Part shown: positions 1-10,970 of the stretch, piece by piece
Numbering within the stretch: the first letter of the stretch is position 1
Layout: every line of letters begins with the position of its first letter
NCBI GenBank assembly: GCA_951217055.1
Contig: OX578276.1
Span: 66,329,144-66,393,143, forward strand
Source of the DNA: Gerris lacustris
Lineage: Eukaryota > Arthropoda > Insecta > Hemiptera > Gerridae
Direction: 5' to 3'
Length of the DNA: 64,000 nt
Program-made: the position numbers and the translations under genes
The notes under the pieces: generated by a model
What the model was told of the DNA's origin: nothing
The model's input: the letters and a program-made list of their open reading frames with translations, nothing else
Databases searched by the model: none

Positions 1-693
1 TCCATTTCCGCTCATTTATGGAATAGTGTGCCAGGCAAACCTTCCATTAAGTATACAAAATCATGTTGTGGAAAACGAAGAAATGTATTGCTGTTCACGC
101 CTTCATGGAAAAAATATTAACCTACTATTTGAGTGCCGATCATTCCTGCCTAAACATTCGCAGAAAACTGATGCTGAACGAAGTACGGCCTAAGAGTATG
201 TGGTTTTTACAAAGCCCACGCGTGAGTGCTGTGGAAGTTCACAGTCACAGGCACGGATAAAAGTAGATTCATCGGTCTATAAAACAGTTTGTGTTATGTT
301 ACTTTGGTGGAACCAATTATTACAAAAGTTCAGTCTACTAGGAAAGTCTACCTTCATCAGTTTTTGTACTGGGGTGTCGTGGTACGGGTAAAAATGATTG
401 TTTTTCAAAACTTTGTGATCTGTGGATGTTGAAATATCTAACGCTGTGGAAGCTCTCCTAACATCTAGAAATTTTATTAAAATTCTTTAGAACAGCCTCT
501 TATATATCACCTGCAGCTCGCAAAAGTATTTCCTGACGACCGGTTGGAAGGTTTCCTTTTGTACTGCATCTGCTTTCAATAGATGGAAAGGATAGTGCAA
601 GGCATATTCATGTGCTGCTTCCTTCGCGTTTTTGTGAGTCTCACCGTAAATTAGCAGCATGACCGTGTATTCGTCCAGAGTATACTGTTCCAT
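1..693 (-). pseudogene. mariner-like (IS630/Tc1 superfamily) transposase remnant, DUF4817-type N-terminus
   Basis: The intact part is 487-693 (minus), a 68-residue N-terminus beginning MEQYTLDEYTVMLLIYGET. This matches the helix-turn-helix DUF4817 domain common at the start of arthropod mariner-like transposases. Reading on towards position 1 needs several frame changes, but the expected landmarks appear in order: YHDTPVQKL, a FPSRLNFCNNW-type stretch, and TDEST, which carries the first catalytic Asp of the DDE/D triad. Near the window edge a GLPGTLFH-like stretch follows. The gene is broken by stops and frameshifts and is cut by the left edge, so the last catalytic residues are not visible. 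A C-terminal piece of a similar protein lies near 51.93-52.02 kb. The element is surely dead. The superfamily call is firm, the exact clade is not. Confidence 0.75.
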
Positions 694-3022
694 GGCGATT
701 TAAATAAAAATACATATTATTCATAAACGTAAAGTTTTAAAACACCGTGTTATAATTATGATGAAAACTCATCTATTAAATTGTTAGTTAACACATCCAC
801 TTCCAGATAGGACCAGTTCAGTACTACTACGTTTTTAATTCTCCTTCACAAATCTAATAGTTTGTTAATTTTATTTTACATTATTTATAATATCAGCTCA
901 ATTATTATAAATATTGGTAATTAAGTTTGGTATATATTACATTAACTCTAATTGAATAATCTTACTAAATATTTGCCTATTAAATTATATCCATACTTAC
1001 TTAATATTTTATATCGGTACAAAGATTTGCAATTTAACGTTAATTGTTGATTTTAAATATTATATTTGTCTATAGTATAGTTACCATGTTTATAGAATAA
1101 TTTTTAATTTTAACGCTCTCTTTTTGATAAGATATTAATTTTACTCTCTACATACAACATACATATAACAGTGAAAACAAACAGTTCTTTTACTTATGAA
1201 TACAAATTTAAGATTAGCCATACAGGTTTAGACTTAAGGTTGGGAACTAGTCTCTTGTAGTTTTGAAGTAAGCCTCATTATATGTATTTTTATGCATTAT
1301 TACGTTTCCTATATTCTTTATTAATATGAAAAAGAGCGAAAACTTTAAATGATAGCGTGTGTATTCACTTCTAATTACACAATATACAAACTTTGTAAGA
1401 AAGATGAATAAATTACACTCTACAGAACGTAGAATGTATTTATTAACTTAGGTAGATTATAGTGTTTTTATCAGGTATTTTCTCGGTAAGATAATAGGAA
1501 TTAATTAGTAATTAATTTAGTCAATTTTTACTACATAACTCAATTTTTCTTTTTATTATACATGCGGAAGTAATTTGTCAATTATGATATTATTCATGTT
1601 ACCTTAAATTATGGGAATACTATGTGAGGAAAGAAATACATCACTGCCGCGATAGAAGTTTAATCTTATGCTAATAAAATAGTAGATTAATCGCTTTGAA
1701 TTATTTTTTATATCAATAGTTGTTAATAATAGAAAATATATACACGGCGGTCAGCAAGTACCTACTTCAAAACCTAAACAAACCTATTGTATCTGTAAAG
1801 TAGTTGTTATCTTTTATTTATTCAGATACGAATTGCTAAAAATTCTTTAAAATTGATGAATTTAAAAAAATTTCTTACTTCTCAGAAGTTAAAAAAAATT
1901 ATTTGTATTTATAAGAGGAATGATTTGTAATAGAAAATGTTAACAATATGTGATAATTAAATCCGAAAAATGTCGTTTATCAGTTTATAGATCATAGTTT
2001 TGTTTGGGTGGCACAAATAAATATATTATTTTGTTAAAAAGTTATGTGATTCAACTCTGAACTCTGCCTTTTTGCTAGGTTCAGCCTTCCCACAACATTT
2101 AACTTTTTTGCCAGGGATCGAGTGCGATAACTTTTTATCTCAATGTGGCTTAACACGACTCCTAATCCTTCCCCGGGGATGTTCTTGTGCGGTGTAGAAA
2201 CGTCGTTACAACAATCTAGACTGTGGACCATACTAAAAAAATAATATTATTTGAGTTTCACTATATGCATAAATCTTTATAAACTCCTAATTCTTCGTCT
2301 TAATGCTTTATATCAATTACCACATCAGATGAATAAGTGAAGTCAAATGTGCTTGCAAATCAGCTACTTTTCAAAAATATTGTAAATCAATAAAGTCATT
2401 TATTTTAATTTAACAGCAGTTTGACGAAGACATTATGGTACAGCCTAACATAGAATAACCACTTAAGTAATAAAGTAAAACAAAAATAAGCAGAATAAAA
2501 TTAACTGGATAATATTGTCATCAATTTCACATAGACATTTATTCTGCTTCTAGAGCTTACCATAATGCATGCCTTCTAAGGTTGATAATTAAATATAGAA
2601 AATGGGTTTCTTACAACTTTCAAGTTAACTATCCAAAAGACATGCAAATTGTAAATTTATCAATTATATCAAATTAAGTGTAATTATGCAAATATTACAA
2701 CTCAATCCTTCTCCCCTAATGAATATAATCTTTTCTTTGTAATTAGAATAAGAAAAAAAAAAAAAAATATTGTTTAAAAAAATATCATTAAAATTATTAT
2801 AATAATTATAATATTTTTATAAAATAATTCAATAGTCAGTACATATTATGATATTACAGGAAAATAAGAAACTTGATTTTTAATGCTATAAATTTGTTCT
2901 AATTATGCTACTGCAGATATTCCTATAGTCCAAGTGTAACCTACTTTGCATTTTATAGCTAGTTTTAGCTACTTTTGGGTGAGTAAATGCCCCATCTAAA
3001 TATAATCAAGCTGATGTCTACA

Positions 3023-3025
<3 letters not shown>
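694..3025. other. AT-rich spacer without recognisable genes
   Basis: I see no coding signature here. The only notable ORF is minus 2034-2231 (65 aa), whose composition is not low-complexity but which I cannot assign. An A-tract lies near 2753-2767. Otherwise this is featureless AT-rich DNA. Confidence 0.5.

Positions 3026-3092
<67 letters not shown>
3026..3092. repeat. (TA)n microsatellite
   Basis: Uninterrupted alternating TA of about 67 bp. ORFs reading Tyr-Ile repeats through it are artefacts. Confidence 0.95.
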
Positions 3093-3097
<5 letters not shown>

Positions 3098-3239
3098 GTG
3101 ACCAACAGCAGGCAGAATAGTGACAGAATAGTATATAGTACACATCATTTTCTTGCTCGGAAAGTAGGAAAATATACAAATATACAGATTATGTTTTACT
3201 AAATGAGTATGCTAATGTTTTAGAGTATATGTATATTAT

Positions 3240-3784
<545 letters not shown>

Positions 3785-3844
<60 letters not shown>
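3785..3844. repeat. (TA)n microsatellite
   Basis: Uninterrupted TA of about 60 bp. Confidence 0.95.
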
Positions 3845-3850
<6 letters not shown>

Positions 3851-5564
3851 TTTTACGATGTTAACTTTTTGAAACTTCATTTGTTTTAATTATTACTTAA
3901 CATAGAAAAGGAATTCTCTTGAATTGCAAAAAATAGGTATTGGATTAAGGGTATATAATATTCATTGGGTGTTTCTATATTTAGAACGATGTACATTTAG
4001 TGTATTATTTATTTTCTATTCTAATTTCCTTATGAATTTGATTTTACTTTTATGTTCAACCTGCTTACTGATCTTATGTGTAAGTTTAAATAATAATAGA
4101 ATTCGTTAGTGAGTTGGAAATTGGTTTCTTTTATATTGTAGCCCAAGGTGAACCTTTTCGGTGTTTGTTACTAGGCTTTATTTCAAGTCTAAAAGTAATT
4201 CCAGAATGCCCGTCAAGCACTTTTCAATTGCTCTTAACCGTAAAAAGGGGCCAAAGCTATTTCTCTTTCAATACAAAAGTTCGATACTTAGTGGATAAAG
4301 GGTCGATTCCTTCTTCAATATTTATAGAAAAAAGTTGTTTTATTTGACTGGAGAGTTTGTCCTATAGAAAATCGAGCCCTTATAGGTCAGATCCTTAACA
4401 AGGTGCCCTCGTACCGGCCTCCCCAACCTCTAGTCTGTTTACATTATTAAAATCGTTTTTTATCGACCTCCTTGGAACTGAATGACCACAAGAGAAGCTT
4501 GAGGTCACGCGATATTCGTTCCCCTGAGAGGGGTAAAGGAGGGCATTTCCCCTCTTTCATTATGGACGGGGTAGATAACTGGGCCGTTGCGAGTCGGATA
4601 TGCAGACCAGGATTCAATAAACCTGTTCTAACCTTATTCATATCTTAATAACCAATTTGCTTAATTGCAATGACGATGGTGAATGGAGGGACGGACAAGC
4701 ATTCTCTCTTCACGCGCTTCCTTCTTAAGGTGGGATGAAGAGACAGTATAATTAGGAAAAGCTTGAGTAAGAGAAATATTGTGAGTTTAATAAAAAGAAA
4801 GACAAAGTTAGACTGAGACTTAAACTAACAAACAGAGAGGGATACAAATAAAAAGTAGTTTATATTAAAAAGGATATACGATAAGAGAAAACGAGAATGG
4901 AAAGGAAGAAGTAAAATAAACATTTATTAAAGGTAAAAGACTTATAACCTTAGAGAACGTTAGCAGGTTAAATACGAGTAAAAGAGAGAGGGTAATTAGC
5001 ACAACAATGATAGCTGGAACAGAGGAATTGTGAAAATGAGAGAGTGAGAATAATAAATTAAACATAATATTTTAAATAGAAGAGTCAGAGAGAGAACATT
5101 AAAATAAGAGTTGTACCTGGTAAAAGAGCTAAGTTTAAAAATAATTTTTCACAAGAAGTAATCTAAAAGTGTTGAAAAGAAAATATATAGGTAACTTAAT
5201 TACTTTTTCTTTGTCTTTTATAGGAATACTTTGTAAACATATTTTGGTTATATTTCATTAATGTTGACTTAAGGTTTTTTTTTTTAATCGTTTACAAGAT
5301 TATAACTTCTTACATACATTTTCAATTGAATATTATTTTTGGATTGTAAGATGACGAGGGATTTTTTATTGAGAGATAAAGGAAAAGAAAATAATGAATA
5401 TTTAAGTGAGGGAGATACTTATCAATTTTGTAAGAATAATTTGTTGTGCATGCGGAAGAACGAAGAAATATTGCGAGTTGTAATATATGAAATATTGTTT
5501 GGCCCTCAAATTGATACCCTTGTAATATAAGATGAAGATTCTTCTCTCGTCTTAATAGCTATTT
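3845..5564. other. Unassigned spacer
   Basis: AT-rich, apart from a more mixed stretch at about 4130-4760 with runs such as CCCCTGAGAGGGG (near 4521) and an ORF at plus 4114-4347 (77 aa) that I cannot assign. Positions 4740-5110 are strongly purine-rich on the plus strand (GAGAG/AAAG runs). Confidence 0.4.
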
Positions 5565-5672
5565 ACGTGCCTAGAGCAGTAAGGGCGTTATTACAGGCCG
5601 AGGGCGAAGTTTGAAAGTACGAGTGCGTTTAACGCCCCTGGGCTGTCATGGCGCTTACTGCTCGTGGCGCGT
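5565..5672. mobile_element. Small MITE-like inverted repeat
   Basis: The left arm ACGTGCCTAGAGCAGTAAGG is matched in inverted orientation by the right arm ending CGCTTACTGCTCGTGGCGCG. Inner pairs ACAGGC/GGGCTGT and GGGCG/CGCCC extend the foldback. It is GC-rich against AT-rich flanks. I could not fix a target duplication, so superfamily is open. Confidence 0.5.
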
Positions 5673-6500
5673 ACACTATAATAATTTATATTATAGAAAG
5701 GCAAATCCTGTCATTAGTTTCAAATTTAACAGCTGACGCTGAGAACTACTAGCGCTTTCTGCACGCCGCGGCCGCTTCTCGAACTAGAGGCCTGTAAAAA
5801 TAAACCATGCATTTTTGCAGCCCTAGGGCTGTAAAATAGAACTTTACTGTCCGTTCAGGATAGGAATGTTTACATGTGGTGGGCAATAAAGTATATTATT
5901 TTAGTGGGTATTAGAATTTTCTCTACTTTACTTTGTGAAATCAATCTAAAAAAATATTTTCTTTTTATTGTTTACAATTTTACTTGAGACTTTAAATAGG
6001 TATAGAATTGTAGTTTTCTCTAAACAAAATGACTTTTCTTCTTTCTAAAGAGAGAGTTCAGTGTGGCATTTTACGTAATTGACCCTATTGTAAATGGTTC
6101 CCATTATTCTCTATCATTTACGACATTGTTTTGATAACTAGATTTCTCCTGATAAAATTATTTATAGGGACTTTATCTTTCAGATCCATCTATCGTTTTG
6201 AGAAAACAAGCAAATAGCTTAGGAAATTACACAATTTCATTGAATCAGTTCATTAGATAAAGCCCTGCTATTGCACTGACGATGGTTGGCATAAATGTAT
6301 TATGCGAAGAGTTAATTAAACTTAAGGGCAATGGATCTAAATGTTTAATTATAATCTTTGACAATTTTGTTTTTATCTTCAGAGTTTAAAATTTAAAATT
6401 AATAATTAAAATAATTTAATATATTTATCATCCAACTTAACTCTTAGCCTATTTTTAAAACGATATCAAAGTTTTGGATAATCCAGATATGGAGAATAAT
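5673..6500. other. Unassigned spacer
   Basis: Contains a short GC-rich patch at 5740-5800 (GCACGCCGCGGCCGCTTCTC) and a small palindrome GCAGCCCTAGGGCTGTA near 5818. No coding signal seen. Confidence 0.4.
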
Positions 6501-6603
6501 ATTCTACGATTTTAGTAGTATTCATACTACGGAAAGATTAAATTTTAATTTAAATCAAATTATAATTATTAACAACTACGGGAAACAACCAGAGAAAAAT
6601 ACA

Positions 6604-6677
6604 CTCCAGCGCTGGGATTTGAACCACAGGCCTCTATATTTCCAGTATAGCGCTCTACCAACTAAGCTACGCAGGAG
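6604..6677 (-). tRNA. tRNA-like sequence, copy A (probable pseudo-tRNA)
   Basis: Seventy-four nt can be drawn as a cloverleaf. The acceptor CTCCTGC pairs with GCTGGAG with one mismatch. The D arm is GCTT/GAGC, and the anticodon stem CTATA/TATAG encloses the loop CTGGAAA (nominal anticodon GGA). The T loop is TTCAAAT. The T stem is poorly paired and there is no long variable arm, so a functional Ser-tRNA is unlikely despite the anticodon. The body resembles a Phe-type tRNA with an altered loop. A run of T follows the 3' end, as expected for Pol III termination. Confidence 0.5.
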
Positions 6678-6724
6678 AATGAATTTCTCTGACGTTAATG
6701 ATACCTTGTCCCGAATAAATACTC

Positions 6725-6980
6725 TACTTTATAATTATAAGCGTTATTTCTCGATCTAGTTCTTTGTCATTAATGTTGACTTCTCAGATTTGTGGAAAAT
6801 TGAAAGTTTAAATTCGGGACAAGGTATCATTAACGTCAGAGAAATTCATTCTCCTGCGTAGCTTAGTTGGTAGAGCGCTATATTGGAAATATAGAGGCCT
6901 GTGGTTCAAATCCCAGCGCTGGAGTGTATTTTTCTCTGGTTGTTTCCCGTAGTTGTTAATAATTATAATTTGATTTAAAT
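6725..6980 (+). repeat. Direct repeat unit 1 (256 bp) carrying tRNA-like copy B
   Basis: Starts TACTTTATAATTATAAGCG and ends GATTTAAAT. The same unit recurs 346 bp downstream at 7071-7326 with only a few substitutions, so a segment including the tRNA-like sequence was duplicated in tandem. Confidence 0.85.
6851..6924 (+). tRNA. tRNA-like sequence, copy B
   Basis: This is the reverse-complement partner of copy A. The anticodon stem is CTATA/TATAG with loop TTGGAAA, and the D loop retains the GG of AGTTGGTA. The T loop TTCAAAT is a good internal B-box-like signal and GTATTTTTC just downstream is a T5 terminator. The T stem has two mismatches. It could be a transcribed tRNA-derived sequence (SINE head) rather than a working tRNA. 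Confidence 0.5.
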
Positions 6981-7070
6981 TTAAATTTAATCTTTCCGTA
7001 GTATGAATACTACCAAAATCGTAAAATATGCATTTCTAATTGATTGTACTAAGTACAGGTACTAATTGGG

Positions 7071-7326
7071 TACTTTATAATTATAAGCGTTATTTCTCGA
7101 TCTAGTTCTTTGTCATTAATGTTGACTTCTCAGATTTGTGGAAAATTGAAAGCTTAAATTCGGGACAAGGTATCATTAACGTCGGAGAAATTCATTCTCC
7201 TGCGTAGCTTAGTTTGTAGAGCGCTGTACTGGAAATATAGAGGCCTGTGGTTCAAATCCCAGCGCTGGAGTGTATTTTTCTCTGGTTGTTTCCCGTAGTT
7301 GTTAATAATTATAATTTGATTTAAAT
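7071..7326 (+). repeat. Direct repeat unit 2 (256 bp) carrying tRNA-like copy C
   Basis: Second copy of the 6725-6980 unit at an exact 346 bp offset at both ends. It differs by a handful of substitutions, including some in the tRNA-like part. Confidence 0.85.
7197..7270 (+). tRNA. tRNA-like sequence, copy C (more degraded)
   Basis: Same 74 nt fold as copies A and B, but the D loop reads AGTTTGTA, so the conserved GG pair is lost, and the anticodon stem has a G-T wobble (CTGTA/TATAG, loop CTGGAAA). It is probably not a functional tRNA. Confidence 0.45.
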
Positions 7327-9031
7327 GGAGAATAATAGTTTATATAATGAACTTTTTTGGCAAAACTCAATTTAATTGTAGTTTATCTGAAAAAAAGTTT
7401 AATTTAATAAACATTTAACATGAAAATAAGTGAATGAAATAAATAGTAGTATGATAACAATTTTGATTTTCACTCAAAATTGAATTAAATAGATAATTTA
7501 TTCATCCATTTTTTTTATTTATTAATTTAAATATAAGGCCTTCTTAATTTAATATGTGCCTTCAGTATGTACCCAGCAGAATCGGCTTGGTCTTGTCTGA
7601 TAGCGGCTATTTAAAAGTTTGTGTATTGTACATTTAAACTATTTATTTCTTATAATAATTTGAATCAATCACCTTTAAATTATGGAAAAGTTTGTTTACA
7701 TTTTTAAATGCCTTCATATAACGGACCTCATTATACCGGACTTCATTATATTATGTACGGACAAACAAAAACTAATTCATATAATAAGAAATCTGCTGTC
7801 ATGTATAGGTTTATGTTTGGCGAGGAAAAGTTCCTAGTCGCCCCGCGTTGGACTTTTTGTTTTATTTTGACAAAGAATAACTGGATTCTAAGATTTTTTC
7901 GTTGATTTGTTATTAAATAGAGGGGGAACACAAGACACTGCTTTGCCTACGGACCTCAAGTGTGTGTATTATTATCGTATACAATTTTGAAGATGGTGTG
8001 TATAGATATTGACTTTTAGTTTAGCTAAACAGTGAAGCCGGTGTAGTTAAACAAGTCGTTGTAGGATTGTAAGAAGTCGCCCCCCCCCCCTGCATGTGTT
8101 ATATTATGCTAATACTTGCGTTTCAGTATTCATGGGATTTCGATCGGGGCCTCCTTTGAGTGTAGACCAGGGCAAGGAAATCTGTCAACACACTGCCGTC
8201 CAACCAGCGTAAACACAGACGCATGTTTACCAGCTAACCTCTATTTACTTTTCACTTGGTTTTTCAATCATATTTTCTCGTTCGACTATAATAGACTGCA
8301 AATTCTATTTAAAGACATAAAATATCAATACATTCATCATGCAGGTTATAATTTATGTATTACATTGCTTACCATCGTAAGCTCGGTAGAATTATGATAA
8401 TTCTGTCGGGCGACTTTTTTTTATTTGCCCCTATTCAAGATATATTTGACAAACATGGCTTTCAGACATCTGTAAAAATATCATAATGATATTGCGGCTA
8501 TCTGCCGGTTTATCCGTCGTCAACATTTTTGGTAATGCCTATGATTAAAAAACTATTTGTCCGATTTTAACTTACGCACATTGATTTATTTCAGCTATGC
8601 GCAAAACCTTTATTTTTAAATAAAACTTGTATTTTAAAATCTACCTCATAATAATTTATTTGTTTATTAGGAGAGTTGATAATGTTAAGCATATTTTTGT
8701 TTGCTAATTCTATACCTGTAAATTATAATATCACAGTATAGAAGTAAATCAAATTATTTTTTGGATAATAACTAATTTATTCTTTTTTAAGTGGATAATA
8801 TTCTTTGAATTATCCTTCAGTGAGTAGGCAACCAATTGAATTTAGATTAAATCAATATATCTATTTATTAATTTCTTCAACTTAGCTCTTTCTGTAACTA
8901 CTTTTGTGTGAATTCTCTCATTTTATAAAATTTTATATCTTTGTATTATTAATTTTTAAGAATTAGTTTGAAGAGTTCGAGAAGGTTTCTTCGTTGAGAA
9001 GTTTTCATTTATTTTTTTGTAATCGTAAAAG

Positions 9032-9035
<4 letters not shown>
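7327..9035. other. Unassigned spacer
   Basis: AT-rich, with a C10 run at about 8081-8090. The ORFs at plus 7708-7905 and 8116-8397 show no motif I recognise. Confidence 0.4.

Positions 9036-9099
<64 letters not shown>
9036..9099. repeat. (TA)n microsatellite
   Basis: About 64 bp of uninterrupted TA. Confidence 0.95.
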
Positions 9100-9104
<5 letters not shown>

Positions 9105-9538
9105 TCAATTATTATTGTATATTTTTTTCGACCTTATACTTTTATTTTTTTCTTTTCAAGTTCCAATTTGTTTTTTCAAAGAATTATGGGGTAATCCTTT
9201 TGAATGTTAAAATAATATGTTTAAACATATTTTATAAAAATATGAATAGTTTTTATACATAATTTAATATATTATTTTCTTATGAATTTATCAATTGTTT
9301 CTAAACAATTTGAGATCTATAAATTAATCAATAAGTTTTTCATTTATTATTATTTTTTTTTTTTATGAACCGTTTTTATAAGAAGCTAATATTGAATAAA
9401 ATAATAAATATATTGTATTTAGTGCTTTCACGATCCATCTCAACTTTCTGACCGATTATTAAATTTGGTGTTGTTATAACTAACTATTTTGGTTTAGTTG
9501 TCCATGCTATAGAGGCCACGACGATCTCTTAAGCCTAT

Positions 9539-10141
9539 TCCACACCAGTAGACAAGTTGCGAGACATTTCTGTAGACGGTCTCATAGACGGTCTCATAGA
9601 CCGTCTATAGAAATGTCTCGCTAAGTGTCTATAGACATCTGCTGAGACCGTCTATGGTCTAGGTCTAGCGTCCACACTTGTAGACATGTTGCGCGATTTT
9701 GGTCTCAGAGACATGTCTAGCGATTTGTCTATAGACATCGGCTGAGACAAACGGCGTCTACGGTCTCGTTGCTAGACCAAAATCGCATGTCTATGGTTTT
9801 CCATTCTAAATGGTAGACATGGTGCAACGTTAGGCATGTTGCGCAACGTGTCTACAAGTGTGGACGCTAGACCTATACCATAGACGGTCTCAGAAGATGT
9901 CTATAGACACGTTGCGAGACATTTCTGTAGACGGTCTCATAGACCGTCTACAGAAATGTCTACTGGTGTGGACTAGGCTTAACGTTGGACCATGTCTACC
10001 ATTTATAATGGAAAACCATAGACATGCGATTTTTGGTCTAGCAAAGAGACCGTAGACGCCGTTTGTCTATAGACAAATCGCTAGACATGTCTCTGAGACC
10101 AAAATCGCGCAACATGTCTACTAGTGTGGACAAGGCTTTAA
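9539..10141. mobile_element. Compound TTAA-flanked foldback element (piggyBac-type MITE, nested copies)
   Basis: The outer ends are TTAAGCCTATTCCACACCAG at left and, inverted, TTAAAGCCTTGTCCACACTA at right, both starting at a TTAA, the piggyBac target. A third end, GGTGTGGACTAGGCTTAA, lies at 9965-9982, so one copy spans about 9539-9982. The block at 9983-10141 is an inverted copy of the middle block (about 9670-9840). The interior is packed with short palindromes, GTCTATAGAC and AGACGGTCTC, which recur many times. No ORF is credible. I infer nested or recombined copies of one MITE family. The superfamily rests on TTAA only. Confidence 0.65.
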
Positions 10142-10209
10142 GAGAATCGAGAACATTAGTAATTCATTTATAATTTATCCTTTAGTAGGACATCCATTAT
10201 GTAAATATG

Positions 10210-10788
10210 TTTATCTACGATTGATAAGAAATATAAACATTATATCTTTGTTTAGATGCGTAGAAAGTGATTATTTACGTACTTGCATTCATTGCGCATG
10301 CGCGTCTCATAGAACTGAACAATTCCTCTTCTTTACCACACAGTGTGCGGTAAAGAAGAGGAATTCTTCAGCTTTACGCACGATTAGCAAGTTTGTTTAC
10401 ATTTAACAAAACTAATTTGCAGTTCTTTTATTAAAATAACTGTTTATATCGAGTTTTTAGTGAAAAACAATAAGTGAATCAAGTGACTTTGACGAAAATG
10501 TGGAGAATAATACTCCTCCAGAAATAATTAATTCGGCAAAAAATACAACTCAAGAATTAATCCCATCTTTATCAAGAGAGAGATACGAACTTACATACAG
10601 CAAGTTTATTTTTTTCTGTATTTATAATTTAAATCTAACAATCGTAGATAAAGTACGGTACGCAACTCGTGCGAAAACGGCATTTTGCATTGCTCGTGTG
10701 GTTTTACAACCCTCGCTGTCGCTCGGGTGCAAACTCCACACTCGCATGCAAAATGCTACTTTCCGCACTCGACGCGTAATGTACTATT
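10210..10788 (+). repeat. Dispersed repeat family A, copy 1 (with short ORF)
   Basis: This copy is closely related to 57647-58224 (plus) and, without its ORF, to 52409-52752 (minus). The left end TTTATCTACGATTGATA recurs inverted as ACAATCGTAGATAAAGT near 10636-10655, so part of the unit has a TIR of about 15 bp. The rest (to GACGCGTAATGTACTAT) belongs to the shared unit in all copies. At 10319-10364 there is a perfect hairpin (AATTCCTCTTCTTTACCACA and its complement). It also carries the short ORF annotated separately. Confidence 0.75.
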
Positions 10789-10871
10789 ATGGCAACACAT
10801 CTCATGGAGAAGAATCAGAAGAATCATCTACAATTTCATTCAAGTTAGGCTCTTTGTCGACAGATCTATAA
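10470..10871 (+). pseudogene. Short ORF of repeat family A, start codon lost; possible N-terminus of a recombinase-like protein
   Basis: The frame reads SESSDFDENVENNTPPEI..., then SLSRERYELTYSKF, and then runs into the non-coding part of the repeat before stopping. In the related copy at 57907 the start is ATG; here it is ATA. The pattern PSLSRERYE..Y..F resembles the SAM-like N-terminus of tyrosine-recombinase-like proteins in animal genomes. That is my inference from the motif shape only. The protein is cut just after this helix region in both copies, so no catalytic part exists. Confidence 0.4.
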
Positions 10872-10968
10872 TGAGAATGATCTACCATGATCTACTCGAG
10901 TCCATCGTGAACTACTGTGTCTTATCTTGGGGCATGACAGCCAATTCACACACCCAACCAGTAATAAA
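10800..10968 (+). pseudogene. LINE reverse-transcriptase fragment (thumb region)
   Basis: The frame reads IMRMIYHDLLESIVNYCVLSWG and then M, which fits the segment after the RT catalytic core in Jockey/I-type LINEs (pattern L..SL..S.L.YG...WG). It covers only about 55 residues and is interrupted on the right by the mariner-type foldback at 10971. Confidence 0.5.
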
Positions 10969-10970
10969 TA

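Larger units (their letters stand above)
6501..7030. repeat. Inverted repeat with a tRNA-like sequence in each arm
   Basis: Arms of roughly 215 bp (about 6501-6717 and 6811-7030) are reverse complements, from the outer ATTCTACGATTTT / AAAATCGTA stretch to the inner GACGTTAATGATACCTTGTC. They are separated by about 95 bp. Each arm contains one tRNA-like sequence, so transcripts through the locus could fold into a long hairpin. Confidence 0.85.

Noticed and set aside
6604..7270. Functional tRNA-Ser(GGA) genes
   Set aside because: Ser tRNAs have a long variable arm, which is absent here; T stems are mispaired and copy C lost the D-loop GG.
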